DNA from: a virus
IMG/VR virus record: IMGVR_UViG_3300022902_001407
Coordinates: 1 to 45,849 of that record
Strand: one strand, 5' to 3'
DNA: 45,849 nt
The notes beneath the pieces were generated by a model. It was not told where the DNA came from and did no database searches. It saw only the letters and a program-made list of their open reading frames with translations. Shown here in pieces: positions 34,897 through 42,213 of the stretch; positions within the stretch are counted from its first letter, which is position 1; every line of letters begins with the position of its first letter. A program made the translations under genes and the position numbers.

Positions 34897-35114
34897 GCGA
34901 CGTAGAAGTAGTTGACAAGAAGAAGTTGCTGGAGTGGATTGACGGTATGACTGCGAGTAATAATGGTCATGTTCCGGGTGTTGCAATTTGGATACTAATC
35001 AGAAAAATCGAATCGGGCGAACTCGACCCCGATCCTACACCAAGCCTTCTCGAAGAAGGGCTGAAGCAGTGCTTTCCAGGCGTGAAGTTCGTAACGAGCG
35101 GGGAGAAGAAATGA
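34893..35114 (+). CDS. Small hypothetical protein
   Basis: A 73-residue protein overlapping the preceding gene by 4 bases (ATGA). The sequence is mixed helical, with a C-terminal end GEKK that is shared, along with its DNA, by the next genes. No family recognised. Confidence 0.6.
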   Translation: MSDVEVVDKKKLLEWIDGMTASNNGHVPGVAIWILIRKIESGELDPDPTPSLLEEGLKQCFPGVKFVTSGEKK

Positions 35115-35329
35115 AATTCTACCGTCCAAAATTCCCCGATGACCATAGACTAGTACGGGCAATAATTTTCGACCACTTCGCACGGTGGTTCGGTGGCCAG
35201 TATCAAGATGATCATCCCTACAAGTGGACTAATGCTGGATGGATGCGCGAGTCTGAAGGTGAGTGGAAACAGATTCCATCTGGAGTAACCGTTATGGGAT
35301 GGTGTTATATTCAAGGGGAGAAGAAATGA
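35111..35329 (+). CDS. Small hypothetical protein, aromatic-rich
   Basis: A 72-residue protein starting at the ATG at 35111 in an ATGA overlap. It is rich in Trp, Phe and His (HFARWFGGQYQDDHPYKW, WMRESEGEWKQIPSG). It ends in GEKK like its upstream neighbour. Function unknown. Confidence 0.6.
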   Translation: MKFYRPKFPDDHRLVRAIIFDHFARWFGGQYQDDHPYKWTNAGWMRESEGEWKQIPSGVTVMGWCYIQGEKK

Positions 35330-35580
35330 AGACTAACTTGCCCCTTTACATCTACTGGTCGTTGGTCTATGTCACTGTGATCCTATCTCTATGGGTAGCG
35401 ATATTCCCCGAAGATTGGGGGATTAAGAAGGAGTGGACACCTGCTGACATTGAGGGGTGCGTCATGGATGGGAATTCCGAGATAATCATTGACAAGTCAG
35501 GTGGTATTATTCGTTGTGGGGTATTCGTCCAGCCAGACTCAACCAAGCGACCTAAGTTAATTTATCGGGAGAAGAAATGA
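35326..35580 (+). CDS. Small membrane protein
   Basis: An 84-residue protein with one N-terminal membrane segment (LYIYWSLVYVTVILSLWVAIF, about 6-26) and a polar domain after it with two Cys. It overlaps both neighbours by 4 bases (ATGA). Presumably in the inner membrane; role unknown. Confidence 0.6.
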   Translation: MKTNLPLYIYWSLVYVTVILSLWVAIFPEDWGIKKEWTPADIEGCVMDGNSEIIIDKSGGIIRCGVFVQPDSTKRPKLIYREKK

Positions 35581-36260
35581 TCGCCAACAGAGTAGTGTGT
35601 GCTGACGCAAGGGAGTTCACTGCGACGTTGCCAGCCGAGTCTGTGGGACTTGTGGTGACAGATCCTCCCTACATCAAGAAGTACAAGACGAATCGACGCA
35701 AGGTTAAAGGACACCAATTCTCGACAGAGATCAAAGGGGATGCAGATCCACAGTTAATCATTGACATTATACCACAGTTGTATCGTGTAATGAAAATGGA
35801 TTCAGCTATGTACATGTTCTGCTCGTGGGATAAAGTGGGCTTCTTCAAGGCTCAATTAGAACGATTCTTCCGTATCAAGAACATGATTATATGGAAGAAG
35901 AACTCACACACGGCTGGTGATTTGAAAGGAGCATTCGGGTTCCAGTACGAGATTATCTTTCTTGTTAATAAGGGGAGGAAGTTATTTAACGGGAAAAGGA
36001 TCACTGATATATGGGAGTTCGATAGATTAGTGGGGAAGAAGCAACAGCACCAGAATCAGAAGCCTGTTGACTTATTGAAGCAGTGTATTGAGAAGCACTC
36101 TGACGTTGGTGATCTTGTGTATGATCCGTTCTGTGGAGTGGGGTCAACTTTGGTAGCGTCTAAGGCTCTTGGAAGACAATACTTGGGAGTGGAATTAGAC
36201 GAAACTTATATCCCGATAATAGAATCCCGTCTATCCCAAACCGTGCTAAATTTCAAATAG
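35577..36260 (+). CDS. Beta-class DNA methyltransferase, DPPY type (N6-adenine-like)
   Basis: A 227-residue enzyme with catalytic motif IV DPPY (about 29-32) before the cofactor motif DPFCGVGST (about 181-189), the beta-class order. DPPY is typical of N6-adenine methyltransferases. There is also NQKPVDLLKQCIEKHS (motif X-like region) near 159-174. It ends the coupled cluster of four small genes. Its target sequence cannot be deduced. It is unrelated in detail to the SPPY enzyme at 33676, so the phage may place two different marks. Confidence 0.85.
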   Translation: MIANRVVCADAREFTATLPAESVGLVVTDPPYIKKYKTNRRKVKGHQFSTEIKGDADPQLIIDIIPQLYRVMKMDSAMYMFCSWDKVGFFKAQLERFFRIKNMIIWKKNSHTAGDLKGAFGFQYEIIFLVNKGRKLFNGKRITDIWEFDRLVGKKQQHQNQKPVDLLKQCIEKHSDVGDLVYDPFCGVGSTLVASKALGRQYLGVELDETYIPIIESRLSQTVLNFK

Positions 36261-36282
36261 TGAAAAAAGTTGCGGGATTTAC

Positions 36283-36311
36283 TTGACTTTGGGGAGGGGA
36301 TTAGTTATAAT
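36283..36311 (+). promoter_or_regulatory. Sigma70-like promoter of the recombination operon
   Basis: -35 TTGACT (36283-36288), a 17-bp spacer, consensus -10 TATAAT (36306-36311). The best promoter match in the window. It drives the structured leader and the genes from 36539 to 40479. Confidence 0.85.
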
Positions 36312-36329
36312 GGGAGTACGAAAGAACGA

Positions 36330-36505
36330 TTGGACATCGACAACTAAACCAGATTTTTTACACTGCATGCCTCAAGAGTGCCCTACGGACTGATAACCTA
36401 CATACGTGTTATGTTATCCCGTATGCAGTGTAACTTCTTAGCCGTATCATTCTCGCGTCGATGTCCAAGCCCATCCGGGTAATCCTTTGCGATTTGATAC
36501 GGCTA
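36330..36505 (+). promoter_or_regulatory. Large structured leader of the recombination operon
   Basis: A1 TTGGACATCGAC (36330-36341) pairs with A2 GTCGATGTCCAA (36457-36468), 12 bp perfect. Inside is an own hairpin TTACACTGCATGC/GTATGCAGTGTAA (36358-36370/36421-36433), itself holding GATAAC/GTTATC. C1 TAGCCGTATCA (36439-36449) lies before A2 and pairs with C2 TGATACGGCTA (36495-36505) after it, 11 bp. A and C interleave as a pseudoknot. TTTTACTTT follows C2, so C can also act as a terminator hairpin. The ribosome binding site AGGAG lies some 20 bases further on. Confidence 0.7.
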
Positions 36506-36538
36506 TTTTACTTTAACAACCAATAGCAGGAGAAGATT

Positions 36539-36856
36539 ATGGTAAGAGATAAATTTACAGATAAAATATTAACCAAAATCATGCGATGTGCTTGTGATTC
36601 TTGCGATGGATGCGCTAATACTATCAATGAAAAGTGTCAGATAATAGCGAGCAACAGGGCTTGCAAGTGGTATGGGAAGATGTGTGATGGAAAATATAAA
36701 TCTGTGACATGGGGCAAGAAAGCCGACCCCACCGAGCCGGAGGATACTGACTGCAAATTTCTCGACAGCGGTGGCGGTTGCGAGCTAATGTCCTTCCGGA
36801 AGTGCGACGATGAAATATGTCCGCGAAACGATATGGAGGCAACCAATGGCAAATAA
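36539..36856 (+). CDS. Cysteine-rich small protein, likely metal-binding
   Basis: A 105-residue protein with eleven Cys, clustered as CACDSCDGC near the start, single Cys in the middle (EKC, RAC, KMC) and a second cluster near the end (TDC, GGC, RKC, EIC). The pattern suggests one or two zinc or iron-sulphur sites. It is the first gene behind the structured leader and leads the recombination operon. No family recognised. Confidence 0.65.
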   Translation: MVRDKFTDKILTKIMRCACDSCDGCANTINEKCQIIASNRACKWYGKMCDGKYKSVTWGKKADPTEPEDTDCKFLDSGGGCELMSFRKCDDEICPRNDMEATNGK

Positions 36857-37043
36857 ATTAGACGACCTCAGAACAGATATGAACAAGTGCGAGGGCAAGC
36901 TTCAGGCGAAGTACCTACACTTGGAGATAGCAACAAGGAATGCCATTGATTCTCTGTCAGGGGCACTATCGGAAGTAATGTCTACAAAGATAGAACTTGA
37001 AGAAAAAGAAGAAAGATACCATAAATATTTAGGAAAGGAGTAA
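36846..37043 (+). CDS. Small coiled-coil protein
   Basis: A 65-residue, fully helical protein started at the ATG at 36846, which follows GGAGG and overlaps the previous gene. Leu/Glu/Lys spacing suits a short coiled coil (KLQAKYLHLEIATRNAID). It ends two bases before the ATPase gene and could be its partner. Confidence 0.6.
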   Translation: MANKLDDLRTDMNKCEGKLQAKYLHLEIATRNAIDSLSGALSEVMSTKIELEEKEERYHKYLGKE

Positions 37044-37045
37044 TC

Positions 37046-38536
37046 GTGGGGAAGAAACAGGCAGTAAAAAAAATCAGTGTTTATGATCTTGGTAAAGTCA
37101 AGCGCGGAGTGCTGACGTTCAAGGATGGTTGTCCAATTAGTGAGCTTTCATCGTATCGGAAGAATGCACAGGGCAAGACCAATTTCCTTATGGGGTTGGA
37201 TTTCACCTCACAAGGGAAACGTGGACTCAAGAAAAAACCTGTACATGATGGCGCAAAGAAAGCCCGTGTTGAAGTCGAATTGACAGACCTCGTTATTGTG
37301 TCTGAGATAACTTTCAATGGCACAGTGTCCCGTCGGGTAATTCCCAAAAAAGGTTCAGGGATTGTTGGCAACGAAGAGTTTATTGGCAAGATATTCAAAG
37401 GCGTTGACCTTGACCCTGAAGAATTCAAGGGTAAATCACGGATCGAAAAGTTCCGGTTCGCAATGAAGTTGACCGGATGCCAAGATAAGCTCGATGCAGT
37501 TGACGCAAAGCGAGCTATTGTTTATGACCAACGGGCTTTGGCAAAATCCCGCCACAAGGATTCACAGGCTCAGCTTGATGGGATGATTTACCCGAACGCA
37601 GACCTTCCAAAAGAAGAGATTCCTGCGAGTGAACTGGTTGCTGAACTCAACAAGGTTCGTGGGCTTGAACTCAAGAAGAGTACATGTTTGTCTAAGGTTG
37701 AAAGATTAAAATCTGAGTTGGCTCACGATCTCGTAACCAAAAAGAACACCGCACAGACGAATATTAACTTGATTATTGGTATTGGTCAAGGACTCAAGCA
37801 AGATGTTGTTGACACCAAAAATGATATTGCTCGGCTTGAAAAGGAACTTGCAACTGCGAAGGGAGATCTTGAGGTTGAAGAAAAAATGATCAGCGACAAG
37901 CAAGATGAACTCGTAATTGCCAGAAAAGAATTTGATGCAATCAACATCAGTGATATAGACTTCACCGCAGATCCCAACATAAAAACGGCACAGGACGAAC
38001 ATGACGGAATTGTAGTCCCTGACGCTTCCGAACTTGAAGCGAAGATCGAATCGAACGAAGTGACAAACGCAAAGATCAGGTCAGCCAAATCCTACTGGAA
38101 AAAGAAATCCGAGAACGACAAAAACCGATCTGAAGTCGAAGCCAAAGAAAAAGAATATCAAGATCTGGCAGATAAAAAGATTGAAATTGTCAAGGCAGGT
38201 GCTATCCAAATTCCGGGATTAGATCTGGATTTCCAAAGCGAAACGCTGATGTATAAAGGGCGGGATATTGACTCCGCAAGTTACGCAGAGTCGATTATGA
38301 GCGCAACGGAAATGTTGATTGAAGCAAACCCTGACTGTCCGTTCTTTGTTATCAGGAATGCCGCTTCAATTGGCGATGAAATCAGACAGCAAATGGTAGA
38401 CATGTGTCTTGCTAAAGGTGCTCAGGGAATCTTTGAAAGTATATCTGAGGGTGATTTGCCGGGGCTAATCTTTGTTGATGGTGTTGGTGAGGTTTATGAA
38501 GGGCAGAATGAGTTATTCAAGGGAGATTCGGAATAA
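37046..38536 (+). CDS. SMC/RecF-like ATPase of the recombination operon
   Basis: A 496-residue protein started at GTG 37046 behind AAGGAG. It has the SMC-like plan: an N-terminal head with a Walker A-like loop NAQGKT (40-45; the first Gly of the usual motif is replaced), a central coiled coil (about 165-370), and a C-terminal head with a Walker B-like LIFVDG (474-479). Such phage ATPases are found beside annealing proteins and exonucleases and probably manage DNA ends. The changed Walker A raises the question of full ATPase activity. Confidence 0.7.
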   Translation: MGKKQAVKKISVYDLGKVKRGVLTFKDGCPISELSSYRKNAQGKTNFLMGLDFTSQGKRGLKKKPVHDGAKKARVEVELTDLVIVSEITFNGTVSRRVIPKKGSGIVGNEEFIGKIFKGVDLDPEEFKGKSRIEKFRFAMKLTGCQDKLDAVDAKRAIVYDQRALAKSRHKDSQAQLDGMIYPNADLPKEEIPASELVAELNKVRGLELKKSTCLSKVERLKSELAHDLVTKKNTAQTNINLIIGIGQGLKQDVVDTKNDIARLEKELATAKGDLEVEEKMISDKQDELVIARKEFDAINISDIDFTADPNIKTAQDEHDGIVVPDASELEAKIESNEVTNAKIRSAKSYWKKKSENDKNRSEVEAKEKEYQDLADKKIEIVKAGAIQIPGLDLDFQSETLMYKGRDIDSASYAESIMSATEMLIEANPDCPFFVIRNAASIGDEIRQQMVDMCLAKGAQGIFESISEGDLPGLIFVDGVGEVYEGQNELFKGDSE

Positions 38537-39342
38537 TGGCAGGTAAAAACACACAGGTCGAACTCATCCCGAAAAAGGGTTCATCGGCAATAGAACATGT
38601 TGAAAGCCACCTTCCGGCAAGTCCGATTAGTCAGGTTATGGAACTGGCACAGAATAAAGATTTCGATCCTGAAAAGTTTGATACCATCGTAAAGTTCATG
38701 CGTGAAGAACGGACGTGGGATGCAAGGAAGGCACATAGTGAGGCGATTGCTTCATTCCAAGCCAAATGTCCAAACATCAAAAAAACCACGAAAGGACATG
38801 GGTATAAATACGCTTCGTATGAAGATTTGCTGGATGTAATACAGCCCCTTCTTGAAGAATATGGCATATCAATCCGGTTCAGCTTTCCTCCTTCCACTAA
38901 TCCTGAAATGACCCACGTTATAGGTTACATAACAGTTGGAGCACACACAGAAACGTCTGAGTTTGAACTTCCCAAGCATCGGTTGCCTCAGAAAATGGTT
39001 CCCGATGTAAACGATGCAAGGAATACAGGATCAACCTTATCTTACGCTAAGAGGTACTGCATTATTAATGCCTTGAATATTGTCACTGAGGGAGAGGACA
39101 AGGACGGGGTTACTTCTCAGGCAACCATCACAGAGAATGATGCAAATGTAATAAATGCCCTAATCGGGGATATTGAAGATGAACCAGATGGGGATAAATT
39201 TGATTTGATTCGATGGAAGGAATACGTGGGTGTTAGTGAGTTCACACCGATAGAAGAAATCCCGAAATCAAATCTCGGCAAAGCCATATCATCACTCAGG
39301 GACAAACTTAAATGGTTGCGCGACAAAGGCGGTAAATCATGA
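38536..39342 (+). CDS. ERF-family single-strand annealing protein
   Basis: A 268-residue recombinase of the ERF superfamily. Landmarks are AIASFQAKCPNIKKTTKGHG (the Phe-Gln and Lys-rich start), YASYEDLLDVIQPLLEEYGI, and the conserved NDARNTGSTLSYAKRYCIINAL. It anneals complementary single strands during phage recombination and replication. It starts in a TAATG overlap with the ATPase gene and overlaps the nuclease gene by 4 bases. Confidence 0.85.
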   Translation: MAGKNTQVELIPKKGSSAIEHVESHLPASPISQVMELAQNKDFDPEKFDTIVKFMREERTWDARKAHSEAIASFQAKCPNIKKTTKGHGYKYASYEDLLDVIQPLLEEYGISIRFSFPPSTNPEMTHVIGYITVGAHTETSEFELPKHRLPQKMVPDVNDARNTGSTLSYAKRYCIINALNIVTEGEDKDGVTSQATITENDANVINALIGDIEDEPDGDKFDLIRWKEYVGVSEFTPIEEIPKSNLGKAISSLRDKLKWLRDKGGKS

Positions 39343-40079
39343 ACCTGATAGACCGAATCTCAAATGTCGAACAAGGGACGATTGAGTGGTTCCTGCTTAG
39401 ATCGGGCGTGTTGACAGCCTCAAGGATGGATAAAGTATGTTCCCCTGTGAAGATGCAATATGCCACAACTGGGGCAGACACCTTAATCAATCAGTTAATG
39501 GCTGAGGTATTCTTGCCGGGTGCTCCAGAAATGGTTGGGGCGTTCACATCAAGGGCGATGGAAAATGGAACCGAAACAGAATCAGAAGCAAGGGAATATT
39601 TAGGTTTCATTACCGAATTGAATATCCAAGAGGTCGGATTCATCAAGTCGGAATGTGGTCGATTTGGATGCTCCCCGGATGGATTGATTGTTAATAAAGA
39701 TGGTGAATATGTTGGCGGTCTTGAACTTAAATGCCCGTTGCCACATACCCACATCGGTTACATGCGGTATCCTGCCGACCTCCTGAAGAAGTACAAGATC
39801 CAGGTTCATGCGAGCCTCTTGGTGTCTGGTCTGAAGAACTGGAAACTGATGAGCTACTTTCCTGGATTAGATCCGGTTATCATCGACGTTGTGCCGGACG
39901 AAACCACAGATAAGCTTCGAGACGTTCTGGAGATATTCTGGAAGAACTGGAACACCGCAAAACAACTACTCGAAGAAAAGGGGATTGATTTTAATCCTGT
40001 TCGTAAACCACAACCCGAACCACAGTACGGAATATCGGAAGATGAAGCTACTGAAGATTTGGGATTTGAGGGAGTATAA
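39339..40079 (+). CDS. YqaJ-like (lambda exonuclease family) recombination nuclease
   Basis: A 246-residue nuclease with the PD-(D/E)xK layout of the YqaJ/lambda exonuclease group: an early SRMDKV helix after the RSGVLTA segment, CSPDGLI (Asp ligand, about 111-117), GGLELKCP (Glu-x-Lys, about 127-134), and a later KIQVHASLLVSG helix with the Gln. It would resect DNA ends to give single strands for the ERF protein. Coupled by ATGA. Confidence 0.8.
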   Translation: MNLIDRISNVEQGTIEWFLLRSGVLTASRMDKVCSPVKMQYATTGADTLINQLMAEVFLPGAPEMVGAFTSRAMENGTETESEAREYLGFITELNIQEVGFIKSECGRFGCSPDGLIVNKDGEYVGGLELKCPLPHTHIGYMRYPADLLKKYKIQVHASLLVSGLKNWKLMSYFPGLDPVIIDVVPDETTDKLRDVLEIFWKNWNTAKQLLEEKGIDFNPVRKPQPEPQYGISEDEATEDLGFEGV

Positions 40080-40080
40080 C

Positions 40081-40479
40081 ATGTCGGTAAGTTTAACCAT
40101 ATTAATTGGCAGGGTTGGCAAAGACCCTGAATCATCGGTTGCTAAAAGTGGGATGAAGATTGTAAAGTTTTCATTGGCAACAGAGAACTTCAAGAAAAAA
40201 GTTGCATGGCATAAAATAGTAACATTCGGCAAGTTGGCTGAAGTTGTCGAACAGTACGTCAAGAAGGGGAAACAGGTCTACATCGAAGGTGAGATCAGTT
40301 ACAATGACTATGAAAAAGAGGGGGTCAAGCAGTACTTCACTGAGATCATAGCCAATAAAATGAAGTTGCTTGGTAGCAGAAGCGACTCACAACCAGCCCC
40401 GCAGAGCACCGCGACGCATGTGGTGAACAACTCTGCACCAGCACCAGTGGTAGACGACGGAGAGTCGCTTCCTTTTTGA
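40081..40479 (+). CDS. ssb: Single-stranded DNA-binding protein
   Basis: A 132-residue SSB. The ATG at 40081 starts the OB-fold (SVSLTILIGRVGKDPESS), with VKFSLATENF and WHKIVTFGKLAEVVEQYVKKG as typical elements (residues about 25-65). A Pro/Ala/Gln-rich linker leads to the acidic tip DDGESLPF, the bacterial-type docking peptide for partner proteins. An upstream reading frame in phase with this gene overlaps the nuclease gene and is not used. Last gene of the recombination operon. Confidence 0.9.
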   Translation: MSVSLTILIGRVGKDPESSVAKSGMKIVKFSLATENFKKKVAWHKIVTFGKLAEVVEQYVKKGKQVYIEGEISYNDYEKEGVKQYFTEIIANKMKLLGSRSDSQPAPQSTATHVVNNSAPAPVVDDGESLPF

Positions 40480-40495
40480 TATTACCATTTTAAGC

Positions 40496-40524
40496 TTGAC
40501 TTTTGGCTATTTTGAGCTTAATTT
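40496..40524 (+). promoter_or_regulatory. Sigma70-like promoter for the HNH gene at 40629
   Basis: -35 TTGACT (40496-40501), a 17-bp spacer, -10 TAATTT (40519-40524). It starts 16 bases after the ssb stop. Helix A of the leader begins five bases after the -10. Confidence 0.65.
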
Positions 40525-40528
40525 ATCA

Positions 40529-40610
40529 TTGTAACCTTTGTACGATGAGTCATTAGTCATTATCCCGATTCGTCTTTAGCATACGTGCAAAGGTTACAAC
40601 GAGTCGGGAT
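40529..40610 (+). promoter_or_regulatory. Pseudoknot-type leader of the HNH gene at 40629
   Basis: A1 TTGTAACCTTTGTACG (40529-40544) pairs with A2 CGTGCAAAGGTTACAA (40584-40599), 16 bp with one G-U. B1 ATCCCGATTCGT (40562-40573) pairs with B2 ACGAGTCGGGAT (40599-40610), 12 bp with one G-U, sharing a single base with A2. TTTGCTTTTGGAG follows. A direct repeat AGTCATT-AGTCATT (40547-40560) lies in the loop. B plus the T-run is terminator-like. Confidence 0.75.
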
Positions 40611-40628
40611 TTTGCTTTTGGAGTCAAC

Positions 40629-41150
40629 ATGAAAGAATGCTTTAAGTGTAAGGAATGGAAGTCACTTGACAAGTTCTATAAACATCCACAAATGGGTGAT
40701 GGTCATCTTAATAAGTGTAAGGACTGCACCAAGAAGGATACGAAAGAAAGGACTGATCAATTAGCATCTGATCCTGAGTGGGTAGAGTCGGAAAAGAAGA
40801 GGCATCGGGATAAGTATTATAGGCTTGGATATAAAGAAAAACATAAACCCTCTCCGCAAAAACGGAAGAAGGCTGATCGACGATGGAAAGAAAAATATCC
40901 AGAGAAAATAATTGCGTCTGGAAAGTGCACCTGCTTATCCAAACCCGGATTAAACATCCATCACTGGTCATACAATGAAGCCCACTACAAAGACATACTG
41001 TACTTGACGATGGAAATGCACAATAAATTACATTCGTTCCTCACATACGATCAACCGAAGAAAATGTACCGAACGAAAGAGGGGGTCTTATTAGACACGA
41101 AAGATAAACATTTAGCGTACTATGAGCAAATCAAAGACGCTGAATATTAA
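40629..41150 (+). CDS. HNH-like endonuclease with N-terminal zinc site
   Basis: A 173-residue basic protein. Two N-terminal Cys pairs (CFKCKEW and CKDCTKK, about 4-34) form a probable zinc site followed by a Lys/Arg-rich helix. The C-terminal part has an HNH-like His pair (GLNIHHWSYNEAHYKD) and MEMHNKLHSF. It belongs to a group of phage HNH proteins distinct from the AP2-type ones. It lies in its own transcription unit with a structured leader. Confidence 0.75.
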   Translation: MKECFKCKEWKSLDKFYKHPQMGDGHLNKCKDCTKKDTKERTDQLASDPEWVESEKKRHRDKYYRLGYKEKHKPSPQKRKKADRRWKEKYPEKIIASGKCTCLSKPGLNIHHWSYNEAHYKDILYLTMEMHNKLHSFLTYDQPKKMYRTKEGVLLDTKDKHLAYYEQIKDAEY

Positions 41151-41192
41151 TTTTGATACACCACACATTAACAATAACATAGGAGGTAAAGC

Positions 41193-41513
41193 ATGAACAC
41201 AGTAATCAAGGCACATTTAGAAGCCGTTGCCAAAAAACACGGCTGGGATGATTTCGACATCACTGACGGCTGGAATGTTTATGAGCTTTTGTCAGAAGCG
41301 AAAGAGTTGTTCCGGGGAAAAGCGGATGTCCACCGTTGGTATAATGTGGAATTTTGCGTTGTTGATCTTGATGGTATGGAAATTGGATTTGACGACATCG
41401 TAACCACAGGGGACGAGAGCGCACGGGAGATGGACATCGAATTTGACTTAGTTGGTGTCTCCGAAGTCGTGTCAGAAGAAGTCAAGACTACCGTGTACAA
41501 GCGGAAAGAATAG
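41193..41513 (+). CDS. Acidic hypothetical protein
   Basis: A 106-residue acidic protein behind an AGGAGG site. It contains helical (IKAHLEAVAKKHGWDDF) and beta (VEFCVVDLDGMEIGF) parts and ends in a basic peptide. No family recognised; starts a series of small accessory genes. Confidence 0.65.
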   Translation: MNTVIKAHLEAVAKKHGWDDFDITDGWNVYELLSEAKELFRGKADVHRWYNVEFCVVDLDGMEIGFDDIVTTGDESAREMDIEFDLVGVSEVVSEEVKTTVYKRKE

Positions 41514-41526
41514 AAAGGAGGCTGAA

Positions 41527-41724
41527 ATGCCGAAGTATTTTATAACATGGAACCCCACAGGGCATGGGGGAGACGAAAGCAAAGCAGTTGTTGAGGCAAC
41601 AGATGAAGAGGAAGCGACCTCCATTGCATATGATTATGCAAAGGACGAATTTGAATCTTCAGCCGAATACTCAGCCGAAGAGTTCGACCCCGACAACGAA
41701 GAACACGAAGAACACGACGAATAA
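41527..41724 (+). CDS. Very acidic small protein
   Basis: A 65-residue protein started at the ATG at 41527 behind AAAGGAGG. The first 25 residues form a beta hairpin (PKYFITWNPTGHGGDESKAV); the C-terminal 40 are dominated by Glu and Asp, ending EEHEEHDE. The charge resembles DNA-mimic inhibitors, but no known family is recognised and the role is open. Confidence 0.65.
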   Translation: MPKYFITWNPTGHGGDESKAVVEATDEEEATSIAYDYAKDEFESSAEYSAEEFDPDNEEHEEHDE

Positions 41725-41746
41725 CCCATTCACAAACAAGGAGGCA

Positions 41747-41782
41747 ATGTCTTATGCGGAAGTAAGGACTCGCAAGTTCTAA
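41747..41782 (+). CDS. Minigene encoding an 11-residue peptide
   Basis: An ATG at 41747 behind a perfect AAGGAGG site opens a frame of only eleven codons, MSYAEVRTRKF, followed by TAA. The strong ribosome binding site suggests it is translated. It lies 41 bases upstream of the tRNA-like element. It could be a leader peptide, a remnant of a longer gene, or chance. Confidence 0.4.
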   Translation: MSYAEVRTRKF

Positions 41783-41823
41783 TACTTTACAGTGTCGCTG
41801 GGTATCAATGTTACCTGGCGGAT

Positions 41824-41896
41824 GGCAGTGTAGCTCAGTGGAGGAGCATAATCCCTAACAAGGACGAAGACGGTTGTTCGATTCAGCCCACTGCCA
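41824..41896 (+). tRNA. tRNA-like gene, anticodon AAC by position (Val), imperfect anticodon stem
   Basis: A 73-nt cloverleaf: acceptor GGCAGTG/CACTGCC (7 bp), D arm GCTC/GAGC with a GG-containing loop, T arm GGTTG/CAGCC with loop TTCGATT, and discriminator A followed by CTA instead of CCA. The anticodon loop CTAACAA has the expected T33 and A37, giving anticodon AAC. The anticodon stem has only three pairs (TCC/GGA) with two mismatches at the base, and two bases rather than one precede it. It is either a divergent phage tRNA or a decaying one. Confidence 0.6.
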
Positions 41897-41922
41897 CTAA
41901 CACATTAACAAAGGAGAAAGAA

Positions 41923-42213
41923 ATGAAAGACGCAATGGAATTATTCGGTGATTTACAAGAAGATTGGGTTAATATCTGTGAAGACAATATCCAACAGTCG
42001 GGGCGTGGGAGCAGACAACTTGCTTCAAATATGAAAAAGTTTTCACCTATGAATTATCCAACATATTACAGGGTGTTAGAACTTGTAACTGAACTCCAAA
42101 AAAAGTTGGTGGAGTTTAAACCACATATTGCCAAAGCAGAGCAAGCCGACCAAGCCGAGTCAGACCTTCTCCTCCAAGACCGGAATCAGGACTACGAGGA
42201 TTCTGTGCTGTGA
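41923..42213 (+). CDS. Small hypothetical helical protein
   Basis: A 96-residue protein behind AAAGGAG. It is helical and acidic, with a Gln/Glu/Ala-rich C-terminal third (AKAEQADQAESDLLLQD). It is linked to the next gene by a GTGA overlap. No family recognised. Confidence 0.65.
   Translation: MKDAMELFGDLQEDWVNICEDNIQQSGRGSRQLASNMKKFSPMNYPTYYRVLELVTELQKKLVEFKPHIAKAEQADQAESDLLLQDRNQDYEDSVL

Noticed and set aside
36318-36540. Hammerhead or HDV-like ribozyme in the structured leaders
   Set aside because: No CTGATGA/GAAA hammerhead core is present. The leaders lack the fixed core bases and the paired hairpins of HDV-like ribozymes, although the interleaved topology is similar.
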